A DNA stretch of 57,963 nt from Acetatifactor sp. GTDB taxonomy: Bacteria > Bacillota > Clostridia > Lachnospirales > Lachnospiraceae. Positions 18,648 to 27,870 of this stretch are shown piece after piece. The notes beneath the pieces were generated by a model that was not told the DNA's origin, made no database searches, and worked only from the letters and a program-made list of their open reading frames with translations. The DNA lies in NCBI GenBank assembly GCA_018385425.1, contig JAHBAA010000155.1, positions 1 through 57,963 of the forward strand. Reading direction: 5' to 3'. Each line of letters opens with the position of its first letter. Position 1 is the first letter of the stretch. The position numbers and the translations under genes were made by a program.

Positions 18648-18687
18648 TGTTTTACTCTCCGTTTCCTATCTATTTGCAGGCAGGTTC

Positions 18688-21552
18688 CTACAGAACTTCT
18701 TCCAGCAATTGTTCAAACTGTTCGGGGCTCATCAGGATCTTTCTGGGCTTGGTCCCCTCTTCCTCCCCCACTACGCCGTATTCGCAGAGCTGATCCATGA
18801 TTCTCGCAGCCCGGTTAAAGCCGATCTTCAGCACTCTCTGGAGCATACCGATGGAGGCTTTGTCCTTCTCAATGATAAAGCGGCCAGCCTTCTCAAACAG
18901 TTCATCCAGCTCCGATTCGGATTCTCCGCCGGTGCTTCCTCCGCCTACGGCTCCGGAATTGATCTTCGCCTGGATATCCTCGGCATAGACATTACCCAGC
19001 GTCTGATTCTTCAGAAAATCCACCACATCCGACACTTCCTTGTCAGATACGAAAGCACCTTGAATTCTGGCGGGTTTGGAATACCCCTGGGGATAGAACA
19101 GCATGTCTCCCTTCCCCAACAGCTTCTCTGCTCCGTTCATATCCAGAATGGTTCTGGAATCCACACCGCTGGCCACAGAGAATGCCACTCGGCTGGGCAT
19201 ATTGGTTTTGATCAGACCGGTGATCACATCCACGCTGGGTCGCTGGGTGGCAATGATCAGATGGATCCCCGCTGCACGTGCCAGCTGAGCCAGACGACAG
19301 ATGGACTCCTCCACTTCACCCGAGCACACCATCATCAGATCCGCCAGCTCGTCCACAATGATCACGATCTGAGGAAGCTTGGCGGGGCAGTCCGGATCCC
19401 CGCTCTCCTGCAGGGATTCGATCTTTTTATTGTAGCCCTTTAAGTCTCGGACATTGTAGTCCGCAAATTTCCGGTATCTGTCCTCCATCTCCGACACCCC
19501 CCAATGCAGGGCTGCAGAAGCCTTCTTAGGATCCGTCACCACAGGGATCAGCAGATGAGGAATGCCGTTGTATACACTTAACTCCACCACCTTCGGATCG
19601 ATCATGATCAGCTTCACATCATCCGGATGGGCCTTGTAGAGAATACTCATAATGATGGTATTGATGCAGACTGATTTACCGGAGCCTGTGGCACCGGCGA
19701 TCAGCATATGGGGCATCTTGGCAATGTCTGTCACCACTACCTGACCCGCGATATCCTTGCCCACCGCAAAAGCCAGATTGGAGGGAAACTCTCGAAACTC
19801 CTTGGTCTCCAGCAGATCTCTTAAGGCCACGGGCATATTCTCTTTATTCGGAACCTCGATACCGATGGCAGCCTTGCCGGGTATCGGTGCCTCAATTCGA
19901 ATGTCGGTAGCCGCCAGATTCAGCTTGATATCGTCGGAGAGTCCCACGATCTTGGAGACCTTCACGCCCTGCTCCGGCTGAAGCTCATATCTGGTAACGC
20001 TGGGCCCCTGGCTGATATCGGTAATGGTCACACGTACCCCGAAGGTATTCAGAGTCTGCTGCAGACGAAGGGCTGTCTCCTTCAGTTCCTCCGTCGTATC
20101 CACATTGCTTGCCACACCCTTCTGTAATCTGGACAGGGGAGGGAAAATATACTTCTGAGGAACCTTCTTCTCCGCCTGGGCGATCTCCTTCTCCATCCCC
20201 GAAGGAGGAATCACAGCCTTCGGCTTCTCTCCCGCTGCAGGAGACACAGGCTCCTTCACGCCTTCCTTGTGGATCCGGATGTCACTTCCGGCTGCAGCTT
20301 TGACAGCGGGGGCTGCCGGTCTGACAGGCGCAGCAGGGGTTACCGGAATCACCGGTTCGGGCGCTTCCTCCTCTTTTCCGACCTCATCCATAGTCATCTG
20401 GTGCACGCCGCGGATCCTCACTTTGTCAAAATCCACGGTCGGTGCTGTGGGCTGCTCCATAGCCGGCTCCGGGCGCTTCGCGGGAGCCGGTTTCGCAGAC
20501 TCCCGGGGATACTCCTCCATGGAATACTCCTCCACGGGTTCCGCCTCATCCTCCACCAACATGATCTCATGCATATCGGACAGTTTTTTCCTGCCGGAAA
20601 CCGGCTCCGGCCTGGTCACCAGAGGATTGTCCATGACACCGCTGACCCGACGATCCATGCGGAGCGTCTTCTCCGCATCCTTCTGTTCCGACTTCATTCT
20701 GCGCTGATCCTCCCGTGCCTCTCTGGCTGAACGGGTATCACTTACGGCTGCCTGTTCACGGGCTGCGGCCTCTTCACGCGCCCTTCTCCGTTCCAATGCC
20801 AGCGCCTCGTCCTTTGCCCTCTGCTCTTCTCTCTCTATTCTTCGAAGCTCAGCCTGCTCTCTGCGATTCTCTGCATCCTCTCTGGTAAATTCGCGAACAC
20901 GATGTCCCTGTTCTCTGACCATTTCCAGGAAGGATCTCTCGGTGAGCAGAATCAGACCGATGATAGAAAACAGGATCACCATCAGTACCGTTCCCACAGT
21001 GTCCAGGTATTTGTAAAGGAAATAGCAGACGCTTCCGGCGATCAAACCGCCGCCCTTTCGCAGGGTGCTGCAGGTCTGATACATCTCCTTCACTCCATAC
21101 GTCTCCATAGAAGAGGAGATCTTCGCCGCCAGATCGCATATGATCCCGGCACAGACATATAATAATACTCCCGCTATGATCTTGCGGACTGCCACACCGT
21201 CGCCGCCGGTGCCGTACCAGTAGGCGATTGCGAGAAAAAACAGGATGGGAACCACATAGGCGGGCAGACCGAACAGACCGAACAGCACTCCTCTGATCGT
21301 ATTGCCGAAGGGACCGATCAGCCCAAGATTGCAGAAAAACAGAAAAAGCATAAAGACAAGCAACACAATTAACCCTATCTCTGAGTATAGGGCGGAATCC
21401 TGTTTGCTGACATTACGCTTTTTGCTGTTGGATCTTCTATTGTCCGTGGAATAATTTCTCGTATTACTTCTCTGCGTCGTTCTCTTCTGTGTATTTTTTT
21501 GTGTACTTCCATTTCTTGAAGCAGATGGTTTCTTACCTGATGTGTCTGCCAT
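18688..21552 (-). CDS. ftsK: DNA translocase FtsK/SpoIIIE
   Basis: 954 residues. Four N-terminal membrane helices (about 55-210) anchor the protein. A long charged, Pro/Ala/Glu-rich linker (about 215-460) is followed by the alpha/beta motor with Walker A GATGSGKS near residue 620 and Walker B IIVDELADLMM near 732. The C-terminal gamma winged helix (about 890-954, IGMLQRVLKIGFNRAARIMDQL) reads KOPS/SRS sequences. It pumps chromosome through the division or sporulation septum. A sigma-A-like promoter (21593-21621) precedes it. FtsK and SpoIIIE cannot be separated by sequence alone. Confidence 0.95.
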   Translation of the reverse strand: MADTSGKKPSASRNGSTQKNTQKRTTQRSNTRNYSTDNRRSNSKKRNVSKQDSALYSEIGLIVLLVFMLFLFFCNLGLIGPFGNTIRGVLFGLFGLPAYVVPILFFLAIAYWYGTGGDGVAVRKIIAGVLLYVCAGIICDLAAKISSSMETYGVKEMYQTCSTLRKGGGLIAGSVCYFLYKYLDTVGTVLMVILFSIIGLILLTERSFLEMVREQGHRVREFTREDAENRREQAELRRIEREEQRAKDEALALERRRAREEAAAREQAAVSDTRSAREAREDQRRMKSEQKDAEKTLRMDRRVSGVMDNPLVTRPEPVSGRKKLSDMHEIMLVEDEAEPVEEYSMEEYPRESAKPAPAKRPEPAMEQPTAPTVDFDKVRIRGVHQMTMDEVGKEEEAPEPVIPVTPAAPVRPAAPAVKAAAGSDIRIHKEGVKEPVSPAAGEKPKAVIPPSGMEKEIAQAEKKVPQKYIFPPLSRLQKGVASNVDTTEELKETALRLQQTLNTFGVRVTITDISQGPSVTRYELQPEQGVKVSKIVGLSDDIKLNLAATDIRIEAPIPGKAAIGIEVPNKENMPVALRDLLETKEFREFPSNLAFAVGKDIAGQVVVTDIAKMPHMLIAGATGSGKSVCINTIIMSILYKAHPDDVKLIMIDPKVVELSVYNGIPHLLIPVVTDPKKASAALHWGVSEMEDRYRKFADYNVRDLKGYNKKIESLQESGDPDCPAKLPQIVIIVDELADLMMVCSGEVEESICRLAQLARAAGIHLIIATQRPSVDVITGLIKTNMPSRVAFSVASGVDSRTILDMNGAEKLLGKGDMLFYPQGYSKPARIQGAFVSDKEVSDVVDFLKNQTLGNVYAEDIQAKINSGAVGGGSTGGESESELDELFEKAGRFIIEKDKASIGMLQRVLKIGFNRAARIMDQLCEYGVVGEEEGTKPRKILMSPEQFEQLLEEVL

Positions 21553-21592
21553 TCAAACGTACCTCTTTTATCTGTATTACTCTATCCGTACA

Positions 21593-21621
21593 AGTATATC
21601 ATTTTTTTCCACATTTGTCAT
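21593..21621 (-). promoter_or_regulatory. sigma-A-type promoter of ftsK
   Basis: ATGACA, 17-base spacer, TATACT on the minus strand, about 40 bases before the ftsK start codon. Confidence 0.6.
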
Positions 21622-21655
21622 TACCAAAATAAAGCAAATGCAGGAAACGTTCAGC

Positions 21656-22363
21656 CTACTTTGCTTCCTCCTTCCGCTTCATCAGCTTGCGAAGCTTTCG
21701 GATGGCATCGGAGATCCCGCCCACTTCGTCAATGATACCGCAGTCTACCGCCTCCTGTCCCACCAGGATGGTCCCCACATCCTTTGTCAGCATCCCCGTG
21801 TGCGTCATCAGCTTTTCCAGCTCCTTCTTGGTAATGTCGCAGTGATCACTTACGAACCCGGTGATCCGATCCTGCATGGACTGAAAGTAATCATAGGTCT
21901 GCTTGACGCCGATGACCGTACCGTTCATCCTCACCGGATGGATCACCATCGTCCCCGTTGGGACGATCAGAGAGTAATCCGTACTCACTGCAATCGGAAC
22001 TCCGATACTGTGGCTGCCTCCCAGCACAAGCGACACAGAGGGTTTGCTTAAGGACGCGATCATCTCCGCGATGGCAAGCCCTGCCTCTACATCACCGCCC
22101 ATGGTGTTTAAGATCACCAGCACGCCCTGGATCTTTTTACTGTCCTCGATGGCCGCCAGGCTGGGCAGAATATGCTCATACTTGGTAGTTTTGCTGTTTC
22201 CCCCAAGATTCTCATGCCCCTCGATCTCCCCGATGATAGAGATCAGGTGGATATTTCCGTCTCCGTGATCCGTGAGTGTTACCTGACCGGTTTCCCTGAT
22301 CCTGTCATCCACTGCCTGCTCGGCCTCAATTTTTTCCTGATTCTTTTCTTTTTCCCTGCTCAT
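21656..22363 (-). CDS. tepA: ClpP-fold serine protease, TepA/YmfB family
   Basis: 235 residues from ATG 22363 with AAGGAG eight bases upstream; a longer frame to 22477 lacks support and would run through a terminator. The crotonase/ClpP fold is recognisable: ILNTMGGDVEAGLAIAEMI, the serine region VLGGSHSIGVPIAVSTDYSLIVPTGTMVIHPVRMNG, and a C-terminal ILVGQEAVDCGIIDEVGG. In Bacillus TepA (also called translocation-enhancing protein) is linked to protein secretion, and this family is also tied to spore outgrowth. It is cytoplasmic here, with no signal peptide. The neighbouring ftsK follows after about 100 bases with its own promoter. Confidence 0.85.
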   Translation of the reverse strand: MSREKEKNQEKIEAEQAVDDRIRETGQVTLTDHGDGNIHLISIIGEIEGHENLGGNSKTTKYEHILPSLAAIEDSKKIQGVLVILNTMGGDVEAGLAIAEMIASLSKPSVSLVLGGSHSIGVPIAVSTDYSLIVPTGTMVIHPVRMNGTVIGVKQTYDYFQSMQDRITGFVSDHCDITKKELEKLMTHTGMLTKDVGTILVGQEAVDCGIIDEVGGISDAIRKLRKLMKRKEEAK

Positions 22364-22410
22364 ATACACACTCCTTGCTTCCTTCTGCCAGGTTCCGGCA
22401 ATTGAAATCA

Positions 22411-22443
22411 CATCAAAAAGAGCATTCCTTATCAGAATGCTCT
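22411..22443 (-). terminator. rho-independent terminator after the polytopic membrane protein gene
   Basis: A perfect 9-bp stem AGAGCATTC/GAATGCTCT with a 7-base loop is followed on the minus strand by TTTTT. It lies 50 bases downstream of the stop at 22493. Confidence 0.8.
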
Positions 22444-22492
22444 GTACCATCAGTGTGTCCGTTTTTTTCAAAATCATTCAGAAGCAAAGAAG

Positions 22493-24058
22493 CTATACAT
22501 CATAATCGTCATCTTCCGCCACGGGGTAATCATAATCATCATCCTCGGGGATATCAATGGCGAAATCAACCGCCTTCTTCACGTGCTTTTTCGGGAGAGG
22601 CAAGGGGCTCTCCAACAGTTCCACCTCCGGGAATTTCACTTCCGAAGCATCGGATGCCTGCGTTTCCTCCTCGGGCTTTTTCGGCGTTTCTTCCTTAACC
22701 GGTCCTTCTGTTCTCAAAACGACAGGGGATGTGACGGTTCCCGCTTCCTGCTGCACAGACTTCTGGGCAGGCTCCTGTGCAATCACCGGACCGGGTTTCT
22801 CCATCTGTTCTTCCAAAGCCCCGGATATATGAGCGGTCTGTACCGATTCCTTTCTGTTATCCGCCTTTCCGAAGGCTGTCAGGATCCCGGCGCCAAAAAG
22901 GTTCAGACACAGGGCTGTCGGAAGCAGTCCCCCGGATACCGCCTCACTGAATCCGCCAAACAGGGAAACCACTGCATAGCAAAGACATGGGACAGCTGCA
23001 GGCAGCAGGTACTCCCGCTCCTTATCCCGAAAATACCCAAACACACCCAGCAGAATTCCAAACACCGTCACACAGACCGCTGTCCAGTCATAAGGTGTTT
23101 CCGGCGTTCGGGAAACCATCGAAACCTGCTGTCCCGTCATCCTCCAATATTCTGCAAAAAACTCTCCGAGAGTCACGCCGGAAGCACAGGCACCGATGAG
23201 ACAGCAGATCAGAAAGCCGACTGCCGTGCCCAGCACTCCCAAACCACTTTCCAGCAACAGCCTCTTCCCGGTTTTCTTCTCCTCGGAAGCGCAAATGACA
23301 GCCAAATAGATGGGAACCAGCAGAAAGCCGGCCCGATCCAAGGCACATGCTATGGACAGGATCACGATCGACTCCGCATACCAGATGCCCCGCAAGTCCC
23401 AAAGCTTTTTTCTGGAGATCACCAAGAATCCCAAGGCCCACACAAAAAAATACAGTGTCTCCGGCGATAGAACCACCGCCCCACGGCAGAATGCGGGAGG
23501 CAGCATGGTCAGTGCCAGGGAGAGTAGCCCCGCAATGCTTCCGGAAAGATGAGCAATGGCCAGGCAGACCAGACACAGGGATAAAAGCTGCAGCACCAGC
23601 TGAGCATAGACAGCCGCTATGGGCAGATTGCCGAACAGGAAAAACACTTTGTGCAGAAACAGGATGTAGAAATACTCCGCTCCCCCGCTGCAGGCGGGCA
23701 CACCCTCTCCCCGTACGAACATCGCACGCTCTATGTAAGAATCGGAGAGCTCTGCACTCTCCACAAGCTGCAGGCGAAGGAAAATACCCATCCCCACGAG
23801 AAACAGTGCCAACAGGAAACAGACCTTCCTGTGCCTGCTCTCAAAATCGGAAATCGACAGGTTCGGAAAACATTTCCATACAAGTACTGTCACTGCACCC
23901 GCCAGAAGACTCACCCCCGCATAGGGCACCACAGCAAACACTCTGGCGCATTGAAACACACTGTCAAAGGAGTCTCCCAGAAGGAAGAGACCCGCCAGTC
24001 CGACAAGCACCGTCACAAACCAAAAGGGATATCCAATCACTTTCTTTTTCCAAGTCAT
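22493..24058 (-). CDS. polytopic membrane protein, GT39/ArnT-like glycosyltransferase candidate
   Basis: 521 residues starting at ATG 24058 (AGGTGAG upstream; a GTG three codons earlier is weaker). About 10-11 membrane helices fill residues 10-400. The first large loop after helix 3 carries ERAMFVRGEGVPACSGGAEYFYILF. The cytoplasmic tail (about 410-521) is Pro/Glu-rich and ends with a tandem acidic motif, EDDDYDYP and EDDDYDV. The gene overlaps the RBS region of a dolichol-phosphate-mannose-synthase-like GT2 gene, the usual partner of GT39/GT83-type membrane glycosyltransferases that use polyprenyl-phosphate sugars. I infer that role from context and topology; I see no catalytic motif that proves it. 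Confidence 0.6.
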   Translation of the reverse strand: MTWKKKVIGYPFWFVTVLVGLAGLFLLGDSFDSVFQCARVFAVVPYAGVSLLAGAVTVLVWKCFPNLSISDFESRHRKVCFLLALFLVGMGIFLRLQLVESAELSDSYIERAMFVRGEGVPACSGGAEYFYILFLHKVFFLFGNLPIAAVYAQLVLQLLSLCLVCLAIAHLSGSIAGLLSLALTMLPPAFCRGAVVLSPETLYFFVWALGFLVISRKKLWDLRGIWYAESIVILSIACALDRAGFLLVPIYLAVICASEEKKTGKRLLLESGLGVLGTAVGFLICCLIGACASGVTLGEFFAEYWRMTGQQVSMVSRTPETPYDWTAVCVTVFGILLGVFGYFRDKEREYLLPAAVPCLCYAVVSLFGGFSEAVSGGLLPTALCLNLFGAGILTAFGKADNRKESVQTAHISGALEEQMEKPGPVIAQEPAQKSVQQEAGTVTSPVVLRTEGPVKEETPKKPEEETQASDASEVKFPEVELLESPLPLPKKHVKKAVDFAIDIPEDDDYDYPVAEDDDYDV

Positions 24059-24067
24059 CGCTCTCAC

Positions 24068-25024
24068 CTATTCTTCCTCGTCGGTCAATAGCTTCTCAAT
24101 GTTGTATCTGGGTCTGTGCTTCACTTCCAGATAGATCTTACCGATGTATTGTCCCACCAGGCCGATTGCCACCAGCTGCAGGCCGCCCAAAAACCACACG
24201 GAGACGATCAGGGAAGTCCAGCCCGGCACCACATGTCCGCTGAAATAGGAAATCAGTGCGTAGATCAACGCAGCAAATGCCGCAAATACAATAAAGATTC
24301 CCAGCCCAACGATGAAATTGATGGGCTTCACGCTGAAAGAAGAGATTCCGTTGAAGGCAAGGGCAAGCATCTTTTTCAAGGGATACTTGGACTCACCCGC
24401 CACTCTCTCTTTTCTGTCATAGTATACACAGTCGGTCTCGTAACCGATCAGAGGAATCAGCCCTCTGATAAAGAGATTCGTCTCCTCATACTTTGCAAAC
24501 TGCTCCACCGCTCGCTTGGACATCAGCCGGAAGTCCGCATGATTATAGACCGTCTTCACGCCCATCATGGACATGACCTTGTAAAAACCCTGTGCGGTAG
24601 TACGCTTGAAGAAGGTATCGGTCTTGCGTTCCTTACGGACACCATAGACGATATCCTTGCCCTCGTGGAACTTGTCCACCATCTCCTCGATGACATTCAC
24701 ATCATCCTGCAGATCCGCATCGATAGACACCGTCACATCAGCCAGATCCTTGGCCGTCAAAAGCCCTGCGGTCAGCGCGTACTGGTGCCCCACATTCCCT
24801 GCAAGCTTACAGCCGAAGATCTGACCGGGATAAAGCGCATGCTCTGCCTCGATCAGTTCCCAGGTGCGGTCTTTGCTTCCGTCATTGACAAACAGGACAA
24901 AGCTGTCCGGGGCGATCTTTCCCTTTTCGATGCAGGTATTCAGAACACCGCGCAGTGCCTCCGAGGAGATCTTTAAGACTTCTTCCTCATTATAACAGGG
25001 TACAACAATTGCCAATCTATCCAT
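24068..25024 (-). CDS. family 2 glycosyltransferase, polyprenyl-phosphate sugar synthase (GtrB/DPMS-like)
   Basis: 318 residues from ATG 25024 with GAGGAAG upstream. The GT2 catalytic fold opens with LAIVVPCYNEEEVL, and the metal-binding DxD motif is in SIDADLQDD (about residue 95). Two C-terminal membrane helices (about 230-255 and 265-295) are as in GtrB and bactoprenyl-phosphate glucosyltransferases. It would move a sugar from a nucleotide donor to undecaprenyl phosphate at the cytoplasmic face. The product would serve the membrane protein encoded 9 bases downstream, with which it forms an operon. The sugar identity cannot be read from the sequence. Confidence 0.88.
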   Translation of the reverse strand: MDRLAIVVPCYNEEEVLKISSEALRGVLNTCIEKGKIAPDSFVLFVNDGSKDRTWELIEAEHALYPGQIFGCKLAGNVGHQYALTAGLLTAKDLADVTVSIDADLQDDVNVIEEMVDKFHEGKDIVYGVRKERKTDTFFKRTTAQGFYKVMSMMGVKTVYNHADFRLMSKRAVEQFAKYEETNLFIRGLIPLIGYETDCVYYDRKERVAGESKYPLKKMLALAFNGISSFSVKPINFIVGLGIFIVFAAFAALIYALISYFSGHVVPGWTSLIVSVWFLGGLQLVAIGLVGQYIGKIYLEVKHRPRYNIEKLLTDEEE

Positions 25025-25061
25025 GCTTCTTCCTCTTCTTATCGTGAATACCAAAGATACT

Positions 25062-25089
25062 CAAAGCACCACCCTGCAAAAGGTGGTGC
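25062..25089 (-). terminator. hairpin downstream of yebC
   Basis: GCACCACC and GGTGGTGC form an 8-bp stem with an 8-base loop, 30 bases past the yebC stop. Only TTTG follows, so termination strength is uncertain. Confidence 0.5.
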
Positions 25090-25119
25090 CTGTACGGTCA
25101 TTTATGCCTGAAAAAAATA

Positions 25120-25848
25120 TTACTCGTCCCAGTTGTGGTAAACAGCCTGAACGTCGTCATCCTCCTCCAGAAGATCAAGAGTCCTCTGCAGATTCTTGAC
25201 AGCGGTCTCATCGGTGAGCTCCACATAATTCTGGGGAATCATGGTAACCTCGGCACTCAGCATCGGGATACCTGCTGCCTCCAGCGCTGCGCGGACCTCC
25301 TCAAAGCTGTCCGGATCCGTGTACACCTCAAAGCAGTCTTCCTCTTCCGCAAAGTCCTCCGCACCTGCATCCAGCGCCGTCATCATCAGATCGTCCGCAT
25401 CCAGATCACACTCTTCCTTGTCGATGATGATCTGACCCTTCTTGTCAAACATGAAGGATACGCAGCCGGGGGTGCCTACATTACCCTGTCCCTTGGTAAA
25501 AGCGCTTCTCACATTTGCAGCGGTACGATTCTTGTTGTCTGTCAGCGTATCTACGATGATAGCGATTCCGCTGGGACCGTATCCCTCGTAGGTAATATAC
25601 TCGTAGTTCACACCGGTCACATCTCCGGCCGCCTTCTTGATTCCTCTCTCGATGGTATCGTTGGGCATGTTGTTGGCCTTCGCCTTTGCAATCACGGTAG
25701 CCAGCTTAAAGTTGTTGGAAGGATCGGGACCGCCTTCCTTTACTGCGACTGCGATCTCTCTTCCGATGATGGTAAAGATCTTACCCTTCGCCGCATCGTT
25801 CTTTTCTTTTTTATGCTTAATGTTCGCAAATTTAGAATGTCCTGACAT
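25120..25848 (-). CDS. yebC: YebC/PmpR/TACO1 family protein
   Basis: 242 residues, full length. The N-terminus [26 protein letters not shown] is the strongly conserved family signature (usually MAGHSKWANIKH). Bacterial members were described as DNA-binding regulators, and YebC-type proteins have been shown to help translation of proline-rich or stalling sequences, so both names are in use. It stands alone, with its own promoter at 25927-25955 and a short leader hairpin at 25893-25910. It is followed by a weak terminator. Confidence 0.95.
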   Translation of the reverse strand: MSGHSKFANIKHKKEKNDAAKGKIFTIIGREIAVAVKEGGPDPSNNFKLATVIAKAKANNMPNDTIERGIKKAAGDVTGVNYEYITYEGYGPSGIAIIVDTLTDNKNRTAANVRSAFTKGQGNVGTPGCVSFMFDKKGQIIIDKEECDLDADDLMMTALDAGAEDFAEEEDCFEVYTDPDSFEEVRAALEAAGIPMLSAEVTMIPQNYVELTDETAVKNLQRTLDLLEEDDDVQAVYHNWDE

Positions 25849-25892
25849 ACATCTTCTCCTTTATCATCTGCTATGTGTTCTTTCTCTTTGAT

Positions 25893-25955
25893 CCGACAAA
25901 AACCTGTCGGAAACAAGCCACCGATAATTATACCACCTTTCCTCATATTCATCAA
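25893..25955 (-). promoter_or_regulatory. yebC promoter and leader hairpin
   Basis: TTGATG (25950-25955), 17-base spacer and a perfect TATAAT (25927-25932) on the minus strand. The leader contains a 6-bp stem CCGACA/TGTCGG at 25893-25910 between promoter and RBS. Confidence 0.75.
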
Positions 25956-25962
25956 GGGAAAT

Positions 25963-27339
25963 TTATTCTTCGGCGGGCTGCTCCGCAGGCGCCGGCAATT
26001 TCTTCAGCCGAACGTTGGTAATCACCTTGTTCTCCACACCGCAGATCTTAAAGTTGTAGCCCTGATAATCCACGGAAAAATCATCGCCGGGCATAGGGAT
26101 CCGGTCAAGTCTGGAGGTCATAAAACCGTTCAATGTCTCAAAGGGCTCTCCCTCAAAGGAAATACCGAAGGTCTTCTCCAGCTCCTCCAAAGGCGTCAGA
26201 CCATCCATCAGGTACTCGTCATTTCCGGTCTTTTCAATATGTTCATGGCCCTCCACATCATATTCGTCCATAATATTGCCCACGATCTCCTCCAGAATAT
26301 CCTCCATGGCAACCAGACCGTCGGTCTGTCCGTATTCATCCACCACGATGGCCATCTGAATCTTCTTGGCCTGCATCTCCCGAAACAGTTCATCGATTTT
26401 CTTGATCTGAGGAATAAAGAAGGGGGCACGCAGCAGTCCCTTGATCCTGCGGATCTGCTTATTGCTAAGCTCCGGATTTCGTGCCAGTCGGTAGGCGTCC
26501 CTCAAGTACAATACCCCAACGATATGGTCGATATTCTCCACATAGACCGGGTATCTGGAATAGGGCTCCGCCAGCATCAGATCGATGGCCTCCCTCAGAG
26601 TCGTATCCGCAGGGATCCCCACGATCTGGCTTCGATTGGTACAGATATCCTTACATTCCTTATCCACAAACTCAATGATGTTGGAGATCATCTGCGCGGA
26701 GGTCTCCTCCAGCACGCCCTGTTCATAACCGTCCTGAACGATACTGATGATCTCTTCCTCCGTCACATCATCCTCTCCGCCCTTGTCCTTGATGCCGAAC
26801 AGACGAAGCAGCAGCGCCACCGTTCCGGACACAAGGGCCGTAAAGGGTTTGAACAGCTTCATCAGAAAAACAACCGGTCTGACAAACAGATAAGCCCACT
26901 TCTGCGGGTATCTGCCGGCGATCTTCTTCGGGAGAAGGACACCGAAGGTCAGGACCAGATAGAGCATTCCCACGAAAAGCAATGCGCACACAGCCCCGTC
27001 AAACACCGGAAGCGGAACCTTCTCCAGGTATCTGCCGTAAAACTGAAGCAGGACGGACTTTGGGGCAAGCAGACTGTGAAACAGACTGATGCAGATGCAG
27101 CCAAGTATCACATGATTCAGAGACACGATCAGCTGCAGCGTATTCACAAACCCCTGCACCTTCTCCAGAATGACAACCAGGAGCTGAGACTTACCGTCCT
27201 TTTCCTCCTGGGCCTGCTTCTCAACCTCCGCTTCTCCCAGTGCCTGCAGAGCAGCCCCGAAGCCATACAATATGAAATCCAAAACCAGAATCAACAACAA
27301 CCCAAATAAACCCGTAGTAGGTCCGACCTCGCCGTCCAT
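25963..27339 (-). CDS. CNNM/HlyC-CorC family membrane protein with CBS pair
   Basis: 458 residues from ATG 27339 with AAAGGAG eight bases upstream; the 30-codon longer frame would include the promoter. The DUF21/CNNM transmembrane domain covers about residues 1-190. A CBS pair is at about 210-330 (IVGIPADTTLREAIDLMLAE; IQMAIVVDEYGQTDGLVAMED), and the CorC_HlyC transporter-associated domain forms the C-terminus (about 365-450). Members are implicated in magnesium or cobalt efflux and are often called hemolysin-like; haemolysis itself is not supported. It is a single-gene unit with its own promoter right after mazF. Confidence 0.9.
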   Translation of the reverse strand: MDGEVGPTTGLFGLLLILVLDFILYGFGAALQALGEAEVEKQAQEEKDGKSQLLVVILEKVQGFVNTLQLIVSLNHVILGCICISLFHSLLAPKSVLLQFYGRYLEKVPLPVFDGAVCALLFVGMLYLVLTFGVLLPKKIAGRYPQKWAYLFVRPVVFLMKLFKPFTALVSGTVALLLRLFGIKDKGGEDDVTEEEIISIVQDGYEQGVLEETSAQMISNIIEFVDKECKDICTNRSQIVGIPADTTLREAIDLMLAEPYSRYPVYVENIDHIVGVLYLRDAYRLARNPELSNKQIRRIKGLLRAPFFIPQIKKIDELFREMQAKKIQMAIVVDEYGQTDGLVAMEDILEEIVGNIMDEYDVEGHEHIEKTGNDEYLMDGLTPLEELEKTFGISFEGEPFETLNGFMTSRLDRIPMPGDDFSVDYQGYNFKICGVENKVITNVRLKKLPAPAEQPAEE

Positions 27340-27387
27340 GTAATTACTCCTTTTGTATCCTGAACATTTCAAATCATTCGGTACTTT

Positions 27388-27417
27388 ACTATACCATCTT
27401 CGTATTTCTTCCGTCAA
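27388..27417 (-). promoter_or_regulatory. promoter of the CNNM/CorC gene
   Basis: TTGACG, 18-base spacer, TATAGT on the minus strand, starting inside the mazF stop region and ending about 49 bases before the CNNM start. Confidence 0.65.
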
Positions 27418-27428
27418 GGGCTTACGCA

Positions 27429-27770
27429 TTATGTATCCAGCCCGAGACTGATCTTCAGTGCGCTGTCCACCCGAAGCATTGCGCTGCCGTCCAGATGACA
27501 GATCTTATCCTTCAGGCGTTTCTTATCCAAGGTACGCAGCTGCTCCAGCAAGATCACCGAGTCTTTATCCAGATCGTACAGACAGGCATGCAGCTCAATA
27601 TGAGTGGGCAGCTTCGCCTTGTTCATTTTGCTGGTGATTGCGGCCACGATCACGGTGGGACTGTGCTTATTCCCCACATCGTTCTGAATGATCAATACCG
27701 GTCTGATACCACCCTGCTCCGACCCGATCACGGGCCGAAGATCCGCATAATAGATATCTCCTCGTCTCAT
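27429..27770 (-). CDS. mazF: MazF/PemK-family endoribonuclease toxin (EndoA/NdoA-like)
   Basis: 113 residues from ATG 27770 with GGAGGGG immediately upstream. [20 protein letters not shown] and [12 protein letters not shown] are the MazF signature. The conserved catalytic Arg (R23) and Thr (T46 in AAITS) are present, so the fold looks active. It would cut mRNA at short single-stranded motifs. In Bacillus the gene follows alr and the antitoxin ndoAI; here alr comes directly before it with 100 bases between and no antitoxin reading frame. A longer frame starting at 27944 overlaps alr and is not the start. Confidence 0.9.
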   Translation of the reverse strand: MRRGDIYYADLRPVIGSEQGGIRPVLIIQNDVGNKHSPTVIVAAITSKMNKAKLPTHIELHACLYDLDKDSVILLEQLRTLDKKRLKDKICHLDGSAMLRVDSALKISLGLDT

Positions 27771-27870
27771 TTCCCCTCCTGCAATACTGTTTTCAGGGGA
27801 AAGTATTTCCGATTCAGGCTGATCTATACATGCCGGCCCTGTTTCAAAAAGAAACTGCGCCAAAGCAACC

